From the NCBI GenBank assembly GCA_958510825.1, contig OY294050.1, positions 8,595,340-8,659,339 of the forward strand: a DNA stretch of 64,000 nucleotides. The letters are read 5' to 3'. Made by a program: the position numbers and the translations under genes. The notes beneath the pieces are model-generated. The model was not told the DNA's origin. It did no database searches and saw only the letters and a list, made by a program, of their open reading frames with translations. Source of the stretch: Brachypterus glaber (taxonomy: Eukaryota > Arthropoda > Insecta > Coleoptera > Kateretidae). Of this stretch, positions 1 to 11,880 are shown in pieces. Each line of letters starts with the position of its first letter. Within the stretch, counting starts at the first letter, position 1.

Positions 1-229
1 TGTAATGTCCTTAGTGTTATTTATGACCAGAATGTTAAAGATGTCCCATTATATGTATTTAAGTCCGTAGATGCTATATCTATTATAGCGAAACCGCGGT
101 CACACTAATTGTTTTCAATAATAAAATTAACGTGAAGTCGATTATAAGCCCTTTTTTTAATTATTTTATAACAAAAATATTTTTCAACATCTAGACGTAG
201 TAAATTATTTTTTCACTGTTTTTTTTTAG
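1..229 (+). other. Intron upstream of the first visible P450 exon
   Basis: AT-rich sequence with no recognisable coding. It ends in a T-rich tract and AG at 228-229, the acceptor for the P450 exon starting at 230. Confidence 0.6.
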
Positions 230-2191
230 GTCTTATTTCATTAATAGATAAATATTCCAACGGCAACAAACCTGTAGACATTAAAAAAATTCTTACTCGA
301 TTTTCAACTGATATAATCACAAGAGCAGCTTTTGGTATCGAAACCAACTGCCTTAAAGAAGAAGACACAGAATTTATAAAACATGGACGATCATTTTTTG
401 ACGATCAATGGAGTGTTTTGAATAATACTTTAGTTGTACTTACCCCAAGACATATTTTAAAGTTTTTTAACTTTAAATTATACAAAAAGGAAGCGGTCGA
501 TTTTTTCACGAAGTTATTTGGAGATATCAAAACGCACAGGGAAAAACTTGGGTCGACCAGAAATGATTTGACTGACTTACTGTTAAGATTAACTAAAAAC
601 AACACAGATGATGATATTTTTAAAGATATTGTTGGTAAAAATCGAATAAAAAACTTGAATTTTAACGAATACGCTGCTCAGGCTTACGTGTTTTTTGAGG
701 CCGGGTTCGAGACTTCTTCTACAGCTATGACTTTTGCTCTTTATAGTTTGGCTACGAATCTGGAATGCCAGGACATTTTGAGAAAAGAAATAAATACCGT
801 TTTGGAAAAATATAACGGAGAATTGACTTATGATGCCGTTTTGGAAATGGATTACCTTGATAAAGTTGTAGATGGTAAGTTTAATTTGAATTCTAGATCT
901 TTATATTTTTTGTCTAATTTATGTTCGATATTTGGAAATTACACAACCTATAGATTTCTATAAATATATATTTGCTTTCCCAGAGAAAAGTATTTCGTTA
1001 GTAAAATAATTGAAAAATTTGTATTAATTTTTTTACGTTTCTCGACGTTTTATATTTAAAAAATTTAAAATCTTCTTAAGTAAAATTACCTGTCGGTCTG
1101 TCTGTCTCTCGGAAAATTTTTGAACACGATAATTCCAGAACGTTTTGAGATAAAGGCTTCAAATTTGGACCATAGGATGATTATCCAAAGTTTTAGACTG
1201 TTATTGTTTTTGGTAAATTTCAGGGTGGGGGGTAAGAGGGTAAAAACAAGTTTGAAATAAAAAAATTAAATTAATACTTAAGGGAGTTGAAAATAGAACA
1301 TGGGGATAATTTCTTTTTTTTTTTCAGAAACTCTAAGACTCTACCCACCATTTCCAATCATGCCCAGAATTTGCAACACCAACTACAAGGTCCCCGGAAC
1401 GGATTTGACCTTAGAAAAAGATATTCTATGTATGGTAACGATGATGGGGATACACAAGGACCCAGAATATTGGCCTGAACCAGAAAAATTTGATCCAGAA
1501 CGTTTTAGTAAAGAAAATAAGGCGAAACGGCCATCCTGTTCTTACATGCCATTCGGAGAAGGACCAAGAATATGCATAGGTAAAAATTTTTATTCGATTG
1601 ATTCTAAAAGTGTCACTTTGTGTTCATGTTTTGAGGGCGAAGAAAAAAAAGAAATATGACCTTTTGGTCACAAAATTTCAATTGTAAAATCAATTTAAAT
1701 ATTTATAATATTTATATAACGCTTTTAGAAGTATTAGGATTTTCATAACAAACACATTTTAACACGAAATTAATCAAAACACTAAGCTAATTTGAAAATG
1801 AAACCGTACGCAAAAGAAACGATTTAATTTTTTTTTAGAGATTTGATTCGATAGAAATTCGTCATGGATAACTATATTATAAAACAGTAAAAGGAAATAT
1901 TTTTTGCAATTTAAAATTAAATATATTTTAATAATTTATTATAATTAATAACAATCAAATAAAAAAGTCCAAACTATTATAATTAATCAAAAATAAATCT
2001 GTGAATTTTGATTTTTTTTAGGTAAACGGTTTGGAATCTTTCAAACCAAAGTTGGACTTGCAACCATCATCAGGCACTATGAAGTTCTCCTCAGTGAAAA
2101 AAATATCAAACCACTAAGACTAAATCCAGCTACTTTAATTCTAAATATACATGGTGACTTATGGCTGGATTTCAATAAACTTACAGCATAA
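230..2191 (+). CDS. CYP6-like cytochrome P450 (CYP3 clan), 3' part
   Basis: Microsomal heme-thiolate monooxygenase; insect relatives act in detoxification and hormone or pheromone metabolism, but the substrate here is unknown. Exons 230-874, 1328-1579 and 2022-2191 are seen; each join keeps frame (one base carried over at both introns) and gives 354 residues up to TAA at 2189-2191. Visible motifs in order: helix I AGFETSS (near 700), helix K ETLRLYP directly after the first intron (ExxR), DPERF (near 1493) and the heme-ligand loop PFGEGPRICIG, whose Cys is the iron ligand and whose last Gly spans the second intron. Full P450s are about 500 residues, so about 150 N-terminal residues, including the membrane anchor, lie left of the window. 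All core motifs are intact, so it is probably functional. A polyadenylation signal AATAAA lies at 2336-2341. The subfamily is not resolvable by eye. Confidence 0.93.
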
Positions 2192-2435
2192 AAATTATTA
2201 TTTCTGTTTGTTTGTCTGTCTGTTAAAGTCATATTTTTTACTTATATTTAAGATTGATTAATTTTATTATACCTTATTTATAATATATTTAGAGTTATAC
2301 CTAATATTTAGTGTACTACCTAATATTTTTATAAAAATAAAATAATTACGTAAAACTTTCTTTTATTAAGGTTCAAAGAGAGTGCTTTTAAATAGTTAAG
2401 AAATTTTAGAGTCTACACAAACATATCTGCCTTAA

Positions 2436-2963
2436 GGGGTCTTTCTACCTTCAAATTTTTTATATTTTTAAAAACCATCAAAAAACAGTGGTCGCCATGA
2501 TTCCGGCCGTTTGGATCGACTAAAAAAAACGGGATATTATTCAGTATGGAAGTGGCTATAGCCCTCCCTATATATAGAAAAAAAATTGGAAAAAATATTA
2601 CAAAATGGCAGACGTCTTTATTAAAAATATTTAAAATTTTTTGAAAAACGTCCGCCATTTTGTTATTTTTCAACCAAAAATTTTTTTTCTAGATAGGGCT
2701 ATAGCGACTTCAATACTGAATAATATCCCGTTTTATTTTTCAGTCGATCCAAACTGCCGGAACCATGGCACCACCATTTTTTGATGTTTTCTTCAAAAAA
2801 AAAATATAGCAAAAATATGTGCACTTTAAAAATGTAATAATTATTTTGTATTCTTTAAATATAAATAAACATACATACAAAATTTCACAATGATACCTTT
2901 TTGCTCTCTACATAAAAAAGGTTTAAAAACATTTTTTTTTTAATTTCAAGGTAGAAAGATCCC
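2436..2963. mobile_element. piggyBac-type MITE flanked by TTAA
   Basis: A 528-bp element with terminal inverted repeats beginning GGGGTCTTTCTACCTT on the left and mirrored on the right (AAGGTAGAAAGATCCC). TTAA stands on both sides (2432-2435 and 2964-2967), the target site of piggyBac-superfamily elements. It has no transposase, so it is non-autonomous. The internal minus-strand reading frame is not a known protein. A second copy lies at 60299-60793. Confidence 0.8.
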
Positions 2964-3018
2964 TTAAATGCTGTGTTTCTCTCCATGTGGTGAAAACAAG
3001 CGCAGAAAACCAACAGAC

Positions 3019-3320
3019 CCAGACAGCACATGATAACTATTAGATATCCAGGGGATATACTTTCTGGATATAGGGTATATCCAGTGGATAGTCTGGATTG
3101 CCATTAGATATCCCATGGACATCCAAATGTCCTCCTATATCCAGATCCTGGCAGGATATCCACTGGATATCCACGAGATATCCAGTGAACATCTATTTTT
3201 TTAACCTCCTCAAAGTATATCCACTAGATATTCATTCGAGATCCATCATGGATATCCTGGATATCTAATGGCAATCCAGGCTATCCACTGGATATCTAAT
3301 AGTTATTATATGCTGTCTGG
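3019..3320. mobile_element. Foldback element rich in GGATATCC words
   Basis: The ends are inverted copies: CCAGACAGCA..TAACTATTAGATATCC on the left is mirrored at 3281-3320. The interior is packed with short GGATAT/ATATCC palindromes, so most of the 300 bp can fold on itself. No coding potential. It sits in the intron just downstream of a CCDC170-like exon. Confidence 0.7.
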
Positions 3321-3362
3321 TGAATGAGAGAAAAGTAGACTGACTTTAGACCTAAAACTTAC

Positions 3363-5423
3363 TTGAACTAATTCGGAAGCCTTGTGTACTAAAGATTCTG
3401 GAGACATATGAGTGGCATCTCCGTAATCTGCTCCTAATGCTACAGATAATCTTCTAACAAAATCCTGGAGCTGTAACCTGGCAGACTCTTTTTTCTGTTC
3501 TTCCGCGTGGAGATCGTGTTCCAAAGTTCTGAGTTTGTTTTCCAAGTCTTTGGATTTATCTTCATGATATCTAAAAAGATATTATTGTAAAATGTAGTAT
3601 GTTTTTTGGAATTTTAGTTGTAAATATCTAATTTTTGTATGCTTAAATTTTCAATATTTTTTAGTCTTGCAGACACTGATTTTTTACCAAATCGAAGCAG
3701 GGCAGTGCCAAAATATAGCCAAATAATATTTATAAGTATTTTTTCTATACTTTTTAATTTTTTTGCGGTTTCATCAGCAGTTTCTAATGCAAATGCTAAT
3801 TTTCAGGCTTCCAGGTATATAAAAACCTCTGGAAGGGCAGACAGACAGGCAGACAGACAGATATCCCTTCGATTTTATTATAAAGACTACCCTTGAGTAA
3901 AATCAGAGCGTTTTCAGAGTGTTTTCGTTTGGACTTTTTTTTTTTTTTGATAAAAAAAAAAAAGTCCAAGCGAAAACACTATGAAAACGCTCTGATTTAA
4001 AAAAAAAGTCCAAACCCACTTTGGATCTACTGTGAATCAAGCCTGGAACCACTCTGATTCAACTCTGACAAAATGGCACAAAACCACTCTGGAAACACGT
4101 TGGCAGCAGAATGTTTTCACTCTGACTCTGTTTCCAGAGTGTTTCCAGAGTAAGTTGAAGGTCGCAAGGGTAGCTGTTAAGCCGTTTTTCGACAGGCAAG
4201 CTCATATTTAAGCAAAATTAAAAAAGGAATCGGTTATATTTACTTCACCAGTTTGAATTTTAGGTTTTTGAGTATTGGTCCGCATTAAGATTAACAATTT
4301 GTTGATCTTCTTCTTTTATTAATAACAAAAGAAGCCTTTATACCCAATTTCATCTAAATCAGACATTTTTCAAAAATGTTGAACCACCCTAATGACGAAA
4401 GTTTTCATTTCAGATTCTTCAATATTTTTTTCGTAGTCAGCGGTACAAAACATAGCACTATGCAAAGAAAAAGAAAAATTTTGTAATTTTTTTTTCTGGA
4501 ACCAATGGTGGCGCCTCCGCCAGTTTTGTAAATGTTTTTTTACATCGGCACTTAGTGTTACTAAGAGTGCCGATTTATTAAAATCTTCGCTGAAAAACAA
4601 AATCTTTGACCATATTTTTTTCACATTTCTCGAAGTTTGGACCTTTCTGAGTCGAAATCAACAAAAATGGATTTTTTAAATTTTAGGGGTGGGGGAGTTG
4701 GGGGGTAAGTTTTATATAAAATTGTATTGTCAGCCGAGTTAAGTAGCCTTTGGCAGATTTGCCCTAAACAAACAAACATACATACTAATAACAACAAACT
4801 GCAAGTTAAATAAAAGCTTGTAAAAAGGAGAGTCGTGTGAAACGCCATTTTGATAAGCTTATAAAATTCTCTATTTGCCCACATATTATTTTATTTTTTC
4901 GGAGCAATTTTTGTGGGTTAAAATAGGGTTAAAAATGGTACTTTTCCTCAAAATGTCTTTAAAAAAATCAAACAGTTTTTGAAAAATTGTTTGTTTCATT
5001 AGGCAAATACGTTAATTATACTTTTAAACTAATTTTGAATTATATGAATAAAATTTTACAAAAAAAATCTTAAAAAATTGAATGAAAATAACCTTTGACA
5101 CGCTATGTAAAGATTACCTACCTGTTATCTCTCTGGATAGTCTGGATCTGTATCTCATTCCTTCCATGCTCAGCTATAAGATTCCTTTCTCTTTCCTCGA
5201 GTTCGTGAATCCTCTTCTTCAAGGACGAAATTACTGCATTTTGTCTCACACTCTGTTCTCTAAGTTGCTCAGCTTCAACTTGAAGGTCTAGACACCTTTG
5301 GTCTCGAGTTCTTATTTGGCTGCGCATATCCTCCAAGTCGGCAGTAAGTCGGTCTTTTTTGTATTGAAGGCCGGCTAGTTCGCTTCGGAGGGATGTTGTT
5401 ATATCAACATCCGGTTCGTCCAT
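3363..5423 (-). CDS. CCDC170-like coiled-coil protein, two internal exons
   Basis: Exons 5122-5423 and 3363-3570 on the minus strand join in frame (AG + A across the intron) and encode 170 residues. The first exon is a continuous heptad coiled coil starting MDEPDVDITTSLRSELAGL; the second holds LQLQDFVRRLSVALGADYGD. Order and spacing (RSELA, then a DLRS-like block, then SSLKKRIHELEE, then a DFVRRL-type block) resemble my recollection of vertebrate CCDC170, a Golgi and microtubule-associated protein; this was not checked by alignment. Rootletin or another long coiled coil is the alternative. A donor GTAAGT at 3357-3362 shows that more exons follow to the left, where no exon is visible before the P450, so the gene should continue beyond the window. 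The acceptor at 5424-5426 lies close to a repeat boundary. Confidence 0.6.
3571..5121. repeat. Intron with foldback and degenerate element fragments
   Basis: Holds a foldback at 3899-3999 (arms of about 43 bp centred on a T/A tract), a segment near 4340-4520 resembling the element at 45800-46104, and a segment near 4800-5075 resembling the family at 33745-34398 and 40308-41004. No exon seen. Confidence 0.5.
3899..3999. repeat. Short near-perfect foldback
   Basis: Left arm AATCAGAGCGTTTTCAGAGT onward is mirrored by a right arm ending in CGCTCTGATT, with arms of about 43 bp and a short A/T spacer. Looks like a minimal MITE or a collapsed inverted repeat. Confidence 0.7.
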
Positions 5424-5454
5424 CTGATAAAATGACTTTTTAAGATTCGAAAAC

Positions 5455-5562
5455 ATACTTTATTACTAAATAAGTTAAATTCAAAAATTAATAATAAAAA
5501 AATACATATAGGATGCTTGAAGAAAAAATAGTATGTTTCACTCGGAGGAAAAGTGCTTTTTT
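5455..5562. repeat. Left arm of an inverted repeat bracketing the tandem array
   Basis: This stretch, including ATAGGATGCTTGAAGAAAAA and GTATGTTTCACTC, recurs in reverse orientation at about 11965-12077. The two arms enclose the 6137-10990 array. Confidence 0.6.
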
Positions 5563-6428
5563 TTACTCGTCTTCAGTTTTCCTCTTAGTAAAACAATATA
5601 TTATTTTCTTGCATCTATGCACAGTAAATGCGGCCGAGTTAGTAGAGATTATTCTGTCTGCAAAAGTCAATAACTTTCTTGCTATGCGATCAAATAAAGC
5701 AATCTGGGCTCAAACAATTTACATGTTTAGTACCTCATTTACAAAGAATTTTTTACAATATAAAGCAAAGCAAAATATTAATTAAGAAAATTTAGTAAAA
5801 CATTCTATTATATACAACTTTTTCAATTATTTTCTAAAGTAAACTTACGCATATCGACGTTTTGCCTAGTTTAAAGGCAAATAAAGCCTATTTCATGGGA
5901 CGGAAATTCAGTCACGATATGGATAGGTATCTATTTTAATGTGATCAATTTCATGAATAGCAACCAACGAAATTATTTTCTCTGGTAAACTTTGCGCAGA
6001 GGATTATGAGTTTTAGAAAACAACTTTCGCATATTTTTGACATTATTTTAGTAAAATAAATATACGCAAAACAACTTTTTTATTACGTAAAATGATAAAA
6101 TAATACTACTACAACTACAGCAACTACAGCAACTTTATTAGCGAAAATATTTTTTTCTTTAAGCGTACTAAAATATTCATATTTTATAACTGAACACACT
6201 AGATAGAAGTGATCTATTTTTGTACAGGAAAAAAATAAGTTCATTGTTGTACGCCGTAAAAAAAAGTTAGTTAGCAAAACCACCACTGGCGGCAGCATTT
6301 TTTGATTTTTATAACAGCCATACTTCACAGTTGTTTGTTTATTATGTAAACAGGTCGTTGACTCGAGATTCTGTGTGAAATTGTGTGAAATTGATTGAAG
6401 AAGAATATATGGATTGTACACTGTACAA

Positions 6429-7292
6429 CCCAGTCCGCACATATATGGATGCAACATGGTAAAGAAAGATTTTTTAGGTAACATGTGCCATATTACATGA
6501 GACATAACATACATATGTATGCTACATAACATGCCCTATAACAGAAAGATTTTTTACGTTACATGTGCCATATTACATAAGATGTAACATACATATGTAT
6601 GATACATAACATGCAATATTGCATGTTATGTATCATATATATGGTACGAGAACATACACGATACATAAAATGTTATGAATTCAATACTAAATATGGCGTC
6701 TATATTATTTTAATTTTTATAGGTTAGAATCACTAATATTCTTAAAATTGTTGTTAATAATAAACGTTTTACCCTTAAGTAGTAGAAACGCATGTATTTT
6801 TAGACAACTAAACTGATTTTAGATAATTTTAGACAAAAAAATAAAATATATATATTTTTTTAAAATGATTATTTGCTATTTTTTCTCTAAAAATTGGCTT
6901 TTTATGTGGCCCATGATTTTTAAGCCTGGTAGAAAGTTTGCTTTCACAGTAAAAATGCACATCGTATAAGAATTTTGCCTGATGGATGCTACATATAAAG
7001 ATATTTATATACTTTAATTACTAGGTTTACCAAAAAGACGTAAAAATGTTCAGCATGTCTAAATCTATGATGCACTCCATAACAAGTAAAATTCGGAAAC
7101 GCCTACTTTTATTGTTATGTACCTAGTATGTATCTGATATGTAGCATGTTCTGTAGCTGATACATAACTTGAGGCGGAATTGTTAAAGTCCAAGGACTAT
7201 ACATGGACTATAAAAATTACATGTCTGCAACATCACATAGAACAGTGGTTATGTACCTGCTATGTTCCTGCCATGTATTTGTGTTGACTGGG
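6429..7292. mobile_element. Non-autonomous DNA element, copy 1 (CCCAGTC ends)
   Basis: The 864-bp insert begins CCCAGTCCGCACA and ends TGTGTTGACTGGG (inverted). It is flanked by AA on each side, while the empty site in the neighbouring unit (near 8332-8336) has a single AA, indicating a 2-bp target duplication. Subterminal ACATATGTATG and TACATAACATG words repeat in both orientations. No transposase is visible. Superfamily not assigned. Confidence 0.8.
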
Positions 7293-9378
7293 AATGTACA
7301 GCTACAAATCTCTATTAGAAAATATACCATCAAATCTCGAAAAGTGCAAGATTCAGCCGAAGGGTAAACCGCAGAGGAATTCAGGTGTACAAATTGGAGG
7401 AAATCTGGAGGAAATCTTTGAAGGTTACGAGATTATCTGAAGAAAACCTTTGGAGATAATCTAAAGGTCAGGTGTATAAATTGGAGGTAATCTGGAGGAA
7501 ATATTTGAAGGTTACGAGGAATTTTTCTTCCTTTTCTGAGGAAATCTTATAGACTCGAGATAATCTTTGGAGGTAATTTAAAGGAAATCTTTTAAATGCG
7601 AAAATTAATATAAAAAATAATCTTTAGGACTCTTGAAGTTAAAATTGTATGTTTCACTCAGAAGAAAAGTGCTTTTTTTACACGTCTATAGTTTCCGGAC
7701 TCCGCTTCGCGTCGTCCGTAAATTCTACATACTAATAAAACAATATACTATTCTAAACTGAGCACTCTGGATTTGTTCACCCAAAAAATCTATGCAATTT
7801 TAAATCAAAATATTTTGAAAACTAATAGATGGACTTAGATGATTCTTGAATTAAGTAAAAGACTATTTATTTAACTATAATTTTCAGTATTATAGCTTTT
7901 AGAAAATTAATAATATACATATTCCTGCAAAGTGAACCTGACAATTATTACAGAAGGACACTTCGAAGTGAGAGCCTTATTTTTGGGTAAAACTGGAAAA
8001 AATAGAATAAGACACAGACACGAAATAAAATTCAGCGAGTCTTCATTAGCGAAAATATTTTTTTCTTCAAGCGTACTAAAATGTTCATATTTTATAACTG
8101 AACACACTAGATAGAAGTGATCTATTTTTGTACAGGAAAAAAATAAGTTCATTGTTGTACGCCGTAAAAAAAAGTTAGTTAGCAAAACCGCCACTGGCGG
8201 CAGCATTCTTTGATTTTTATAACAGCCATACTTCACAGTTGTTTGTTTATTATGTAAACAGGTCGTTGACTCGAGATTCTGTGGTGAATTGTGTGAAATT
8301 GATTGAAGAAGAATATATGGATTGTACACTGTACAATGTACAGCTATAAATCTCTATTAGAAAATTTACCATCAAATCTCGAAAAGTGCAGGATTCAGCC
8401 GAGGGGAAAACCGCAGAGGAATTCAGGTGTACAAATTGGAGGAAATCTGGAGGAAATCTTTGAAGGTTACGAGATTATCTGAAGAAAACCTTTGGAGATA
8501 ATCTAAAGGTCAGGTGTATAAATTGGAGGTAATCTGGAGGAAATATTTGAAGGTTACGAGGAATTTTTCTTCCTTTTCTGAGGAAATCTTATAGACTCGA
8601 GATAATCTTTGGAGGTAATTTAAAAGAAATCTTTTAAATGCGAAAATTAATATAAAAAATAATCTTTAGGACTCTTGAAGTTAAAATTGTATGTTTCACT
8701 CAGAAGAAAAGTGCTTTTTTTACACGTCTATAGTTTCCGGACTCCGCTTCGCGTCGTCCGTAAATTCTACATACTAATAAAACAATATACTATTCTAAAC
8801 TGAGCACTCTGGATTTGTTCACCCAAAAAATCTATGCAATTTTAAATCAAAATATTTTGAAAACTAATAGATGGACTTAGATGATTCTTGAATTAAGTAA
8901 AAGACTATTTATTTAACTATAATTTTCAGTATTATAGCTTTTAGAAAATTAATAATATACATATTCCTGCAAAGTGAACCTGACAATTATTACAGAAGGA
9001 CACTTCGAAGTGAGAGCCTTATTTTTGGGTAAAACTGGAAAAAATAGAATAAGACACAGACACGAAATAAAATTCAGCGAGTCTTCATTAGCGAAAATAT
9101 TTTTTTCTTCAAGCGTACTAAAATGTTCATATTTTATAACTGAACACACTAGATAGAAGTGATCTATTTTTGTACAGGAAAAAAATAAGTTCATTGTTGT
9201 ACGCCGTAAAAAAAAGTTAGTTAGCAAAACCACCACTGGCGGCAGCATTTTTTGATTTTTATAACAGCCATACTTCACAGTTGTTTGTTTATTATGTAAA
9301 CAGGTCGTTGACTAGAGATTCTGTGTGAAATTGTGTGAAATTGATTGAAGAAGAATATATGGATTGTACACTGTACAA

Positions 9379-10242
9379 CCCAGTCCGCACATATATGGAT
9401 GCAACATGGTAAAGAAAGATTTTTTAGGTAACATGTGCCATATTACATGAGACATAACATACATATGTATGCTACATAACATGCCCTATAACAGAAAGAT
9501 TTTTTACGTTACATGTGCCATATTACATAAGATGTAACATACATATGTATGATACATAACATGCAATATTGCATGTTATGTATCATATATATGGTACGAG
9601 AACATACACGATACATAAAATGTTATGAATTCAATACTAAATATGGCGTCTATATTATTTTAATTTTTATAGGTTAGAATCACTAATATTCTTAAAATTG
9701 TTGTTAATAATAAACGTTTTACCCTTAAGTAGTAGAAACGCATGTATTTTTAGACAACTAAACTGATTTTAGATAATTTTAGACAAAAAAATAAAATATA
9801 TATATTTTTTTAAAATGATTATTTGCTATTTTTTCTCTAAAAATTGGCTTTTTATGTGGCCCATGATTTTTAAGCCTGGTAGAAAGTTTGCTTTCACAGT
9901 AAAAATGCACATCGTATAAGAATTTTGCCTGATGGATGCTACATATAAAGATATTTATATACTTTAATTACTAGGTTTACCAAAAAGACGTAAAAATGTT
10001 CAGCATGTCTAAATCTATGATGCACTCCATAACAAGTAAAATTCGGAAACGCCTACTTTTATTGTTATGTACCTAGTATGTATCTGATATGTAGCATGTT
10101 ATGTAGCTGATACATAACTTGAGGCGGAATTGTTAAAGTCCAAGGACTATACATGGACTATAAAAATTACATGTCTGCAACATCACATAGAACAGTGGTT
10201 ATGTACCTGCTATGTTCCTGCCATGTATTTGTGTTGACTGGG
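9379..10242. mobile_element. Non-autonomous DNA element, copy 2 (CCCAGTC ends)
   Basis: Same 864-bp length, ends and position within the unit as the copy at 6429-7292, with very few differences. It was therefore duplicated together with the array unit rather than inserted twice. Confidence 0.8.
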
Positions 10243-11529
10243 AATGTACAGCTACAAATCTCTATTAGAAAATATACCATCAAATCTCGAAAAGTGCAAG
10301 ATTCAGCCGAGGGGTAAACCGCAGAGGAATTCAGGTGTACAAATTGGAGGAAATCTGGAGGAAATCTTTGAAGGTTACGAGATTATCTGAAGAAAACCTT
10401 TGGAGATAATCTAAAGGTCAGGTGTATAAATTGGAGGTAATCTGGAGGAAATATTTGAAGGTTACGAGGAATTTTTCTTCCTTTTCTGAGGAAATCTTAT
10501 AGACTCGAGATAATCTTTGGAGGTAATTTAAAAGAAATCTTTTAAATGCGAAAATTAATATAAAAAATAATCTTTAGGACTCTTGAAGTAAAAATAGTAT
10601 GTTTCACTCAGAAGAAAAGTGCTTTTTTTACAAGTATAGTTTCCGGACTCCGCTTCGCGTCGTCCGTAAATTCTACATACTAATAAAACAATATACTATT
10701 CTAAACTGAGCACTCTGGATTTGTTCACCCAAAAAATCTATGCAATTTTAAATCAAAATATTTTGAAAACTAATAGATGGACTTAGATGATTCTTGAATT
10801 AAGTAAAAGACTATTTATTTAACTATAATTTTCAGTATTATAGCTTTTAGAAAATTAATAATATACATATTCCTGCAAAGTGAACCTGACAATTATTACA
10901 GAAGGACACTTCGAAGTGAGAGCCTTATTTTTGGGTAAAACTGGAAAAAATAGAATAAGACACAGACACGAAATAAAATTCAGCGAGTCTCACTATTTAC
11001 ACTTACATATCTACTACGTTAGGGGAGTTATTATAATTATGTATAAATATTAAAAGCACATACGAGGAGACGCATCGCGTGCGTTACACTTTGCTATCTG
11101 GGCTTTACTAGGTAGTTTTGTTAATAAAATTATGCTCCATCAAATTTGGGTTATTGGGACAAGAACTGCTGTGTTATTTAAGATAATCTATTGACGAAAT
11201 TTAAAAAAATCAATATCGCGACAATTTTAACCTGGTACCCAAGTTCTTTGATCTTCAAAATTGATATGTGATATCAAACATGAATAGCTAACAAAACAAA
11301 GTTTCAGGGACAATTTTATTGTTGCTTCATACACCCAAATCATAAAGCAAGACAAATTATTATGCTCTTAAAGGCGCAAAAATCAATTAGGCAAAAAATA
11401 ATATTTTCCAAATTAAAATTATAATTTATAAATCTTAAAAAAATAATTAATTATTTACGCGCTTTCGCCAAAATTGTAAAAAGCCCGCTATATGTATCTA
11501 GATATCTAGAGAGGAAAAAAATTGTTTTG

Positions 11530-11880
11530 AAAACAATAGTTATTTATTGTACTAGTGGGTAAAGTAAGATATTGCCCATGAGAAAATTAACCTGCGAGGC
11601 GTCAGCCAAGCAGGTTAATTTTCGAGAGGGCAATATCGGTTTACCCATGAGTGCCATACAAGGTTTTATCCAATAAATAGCTTAGGAATTTATATTTTTA
11701 TTAAAAATTTTAATGACATTTAGAAGAAAATTATTTGAGTAACAGTTGAGTGGGTAAAATAAATAATTATCCATTAAATAAAGTAAAAGCCACGCGGGGG
11801 TTATTATTGAGTTTATCTATTAAAAATAAAGCTGGTAATTTTCTCATAATCTGTATGTATTGGATAATAGTATATTGTTT
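11530..11880 (-). repeat. Hairpin-bearing repeat family, copy 1
   Basis: Reverse-orientation copy of repeats at about 29016-29357 and 30779-31075. The core is a long imperfect palindrome, GGGTAAA..ATTGCCC enclosing AAATTAACCTGC and GCAGGTTAATTT. One edge reads CTAGT next to TTTACCCA. No coding capacity. Confidence 0.7.

Larger units (their letters stand above)
6137..10990. repeat. Tandem array of three units (1908, 1042 and about 1900 bp)
   Basis: The word GCGAAAATATTTTTTTCTT recurs at 6141, 8049 and 9091, giving steps of 1908 and 1042 bp; the third unit breaks off near 10990. Units 1 and 3 carry an extra 866 bp (864-bp insert plus 2 bp) that unit 2 lacks. Outside the insert the copies are near-identical, with only scattered substitutions. 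Each unit keeps a minus-strand reading frame of at least 100 codons, but it resembles no protein I know. Confidence 0.85.

Noticed and set aside
875..1327. Continuation of the P450 frame into the intron
   Set aside because: The continuation (KFNLNSRSLYFL) has no P450 similarity, and splicing restores helix K exactly.
2413..2673. Minus-strand 86-codon frame
   Set aside because: It lies across the piggyBac-type MITE and its codons are explained by the repeat.
3363..5423. Rootletin (CROCC)
   Set aside because: First thought for this coiled coil, but the order of blocks fits CCDC170 better. Not fully excluded without an alignment.
6137..10990. CRISPR-like array
   Set aside because: The units are 1-1.9 kb without spacers, in a eukaryotic genome.
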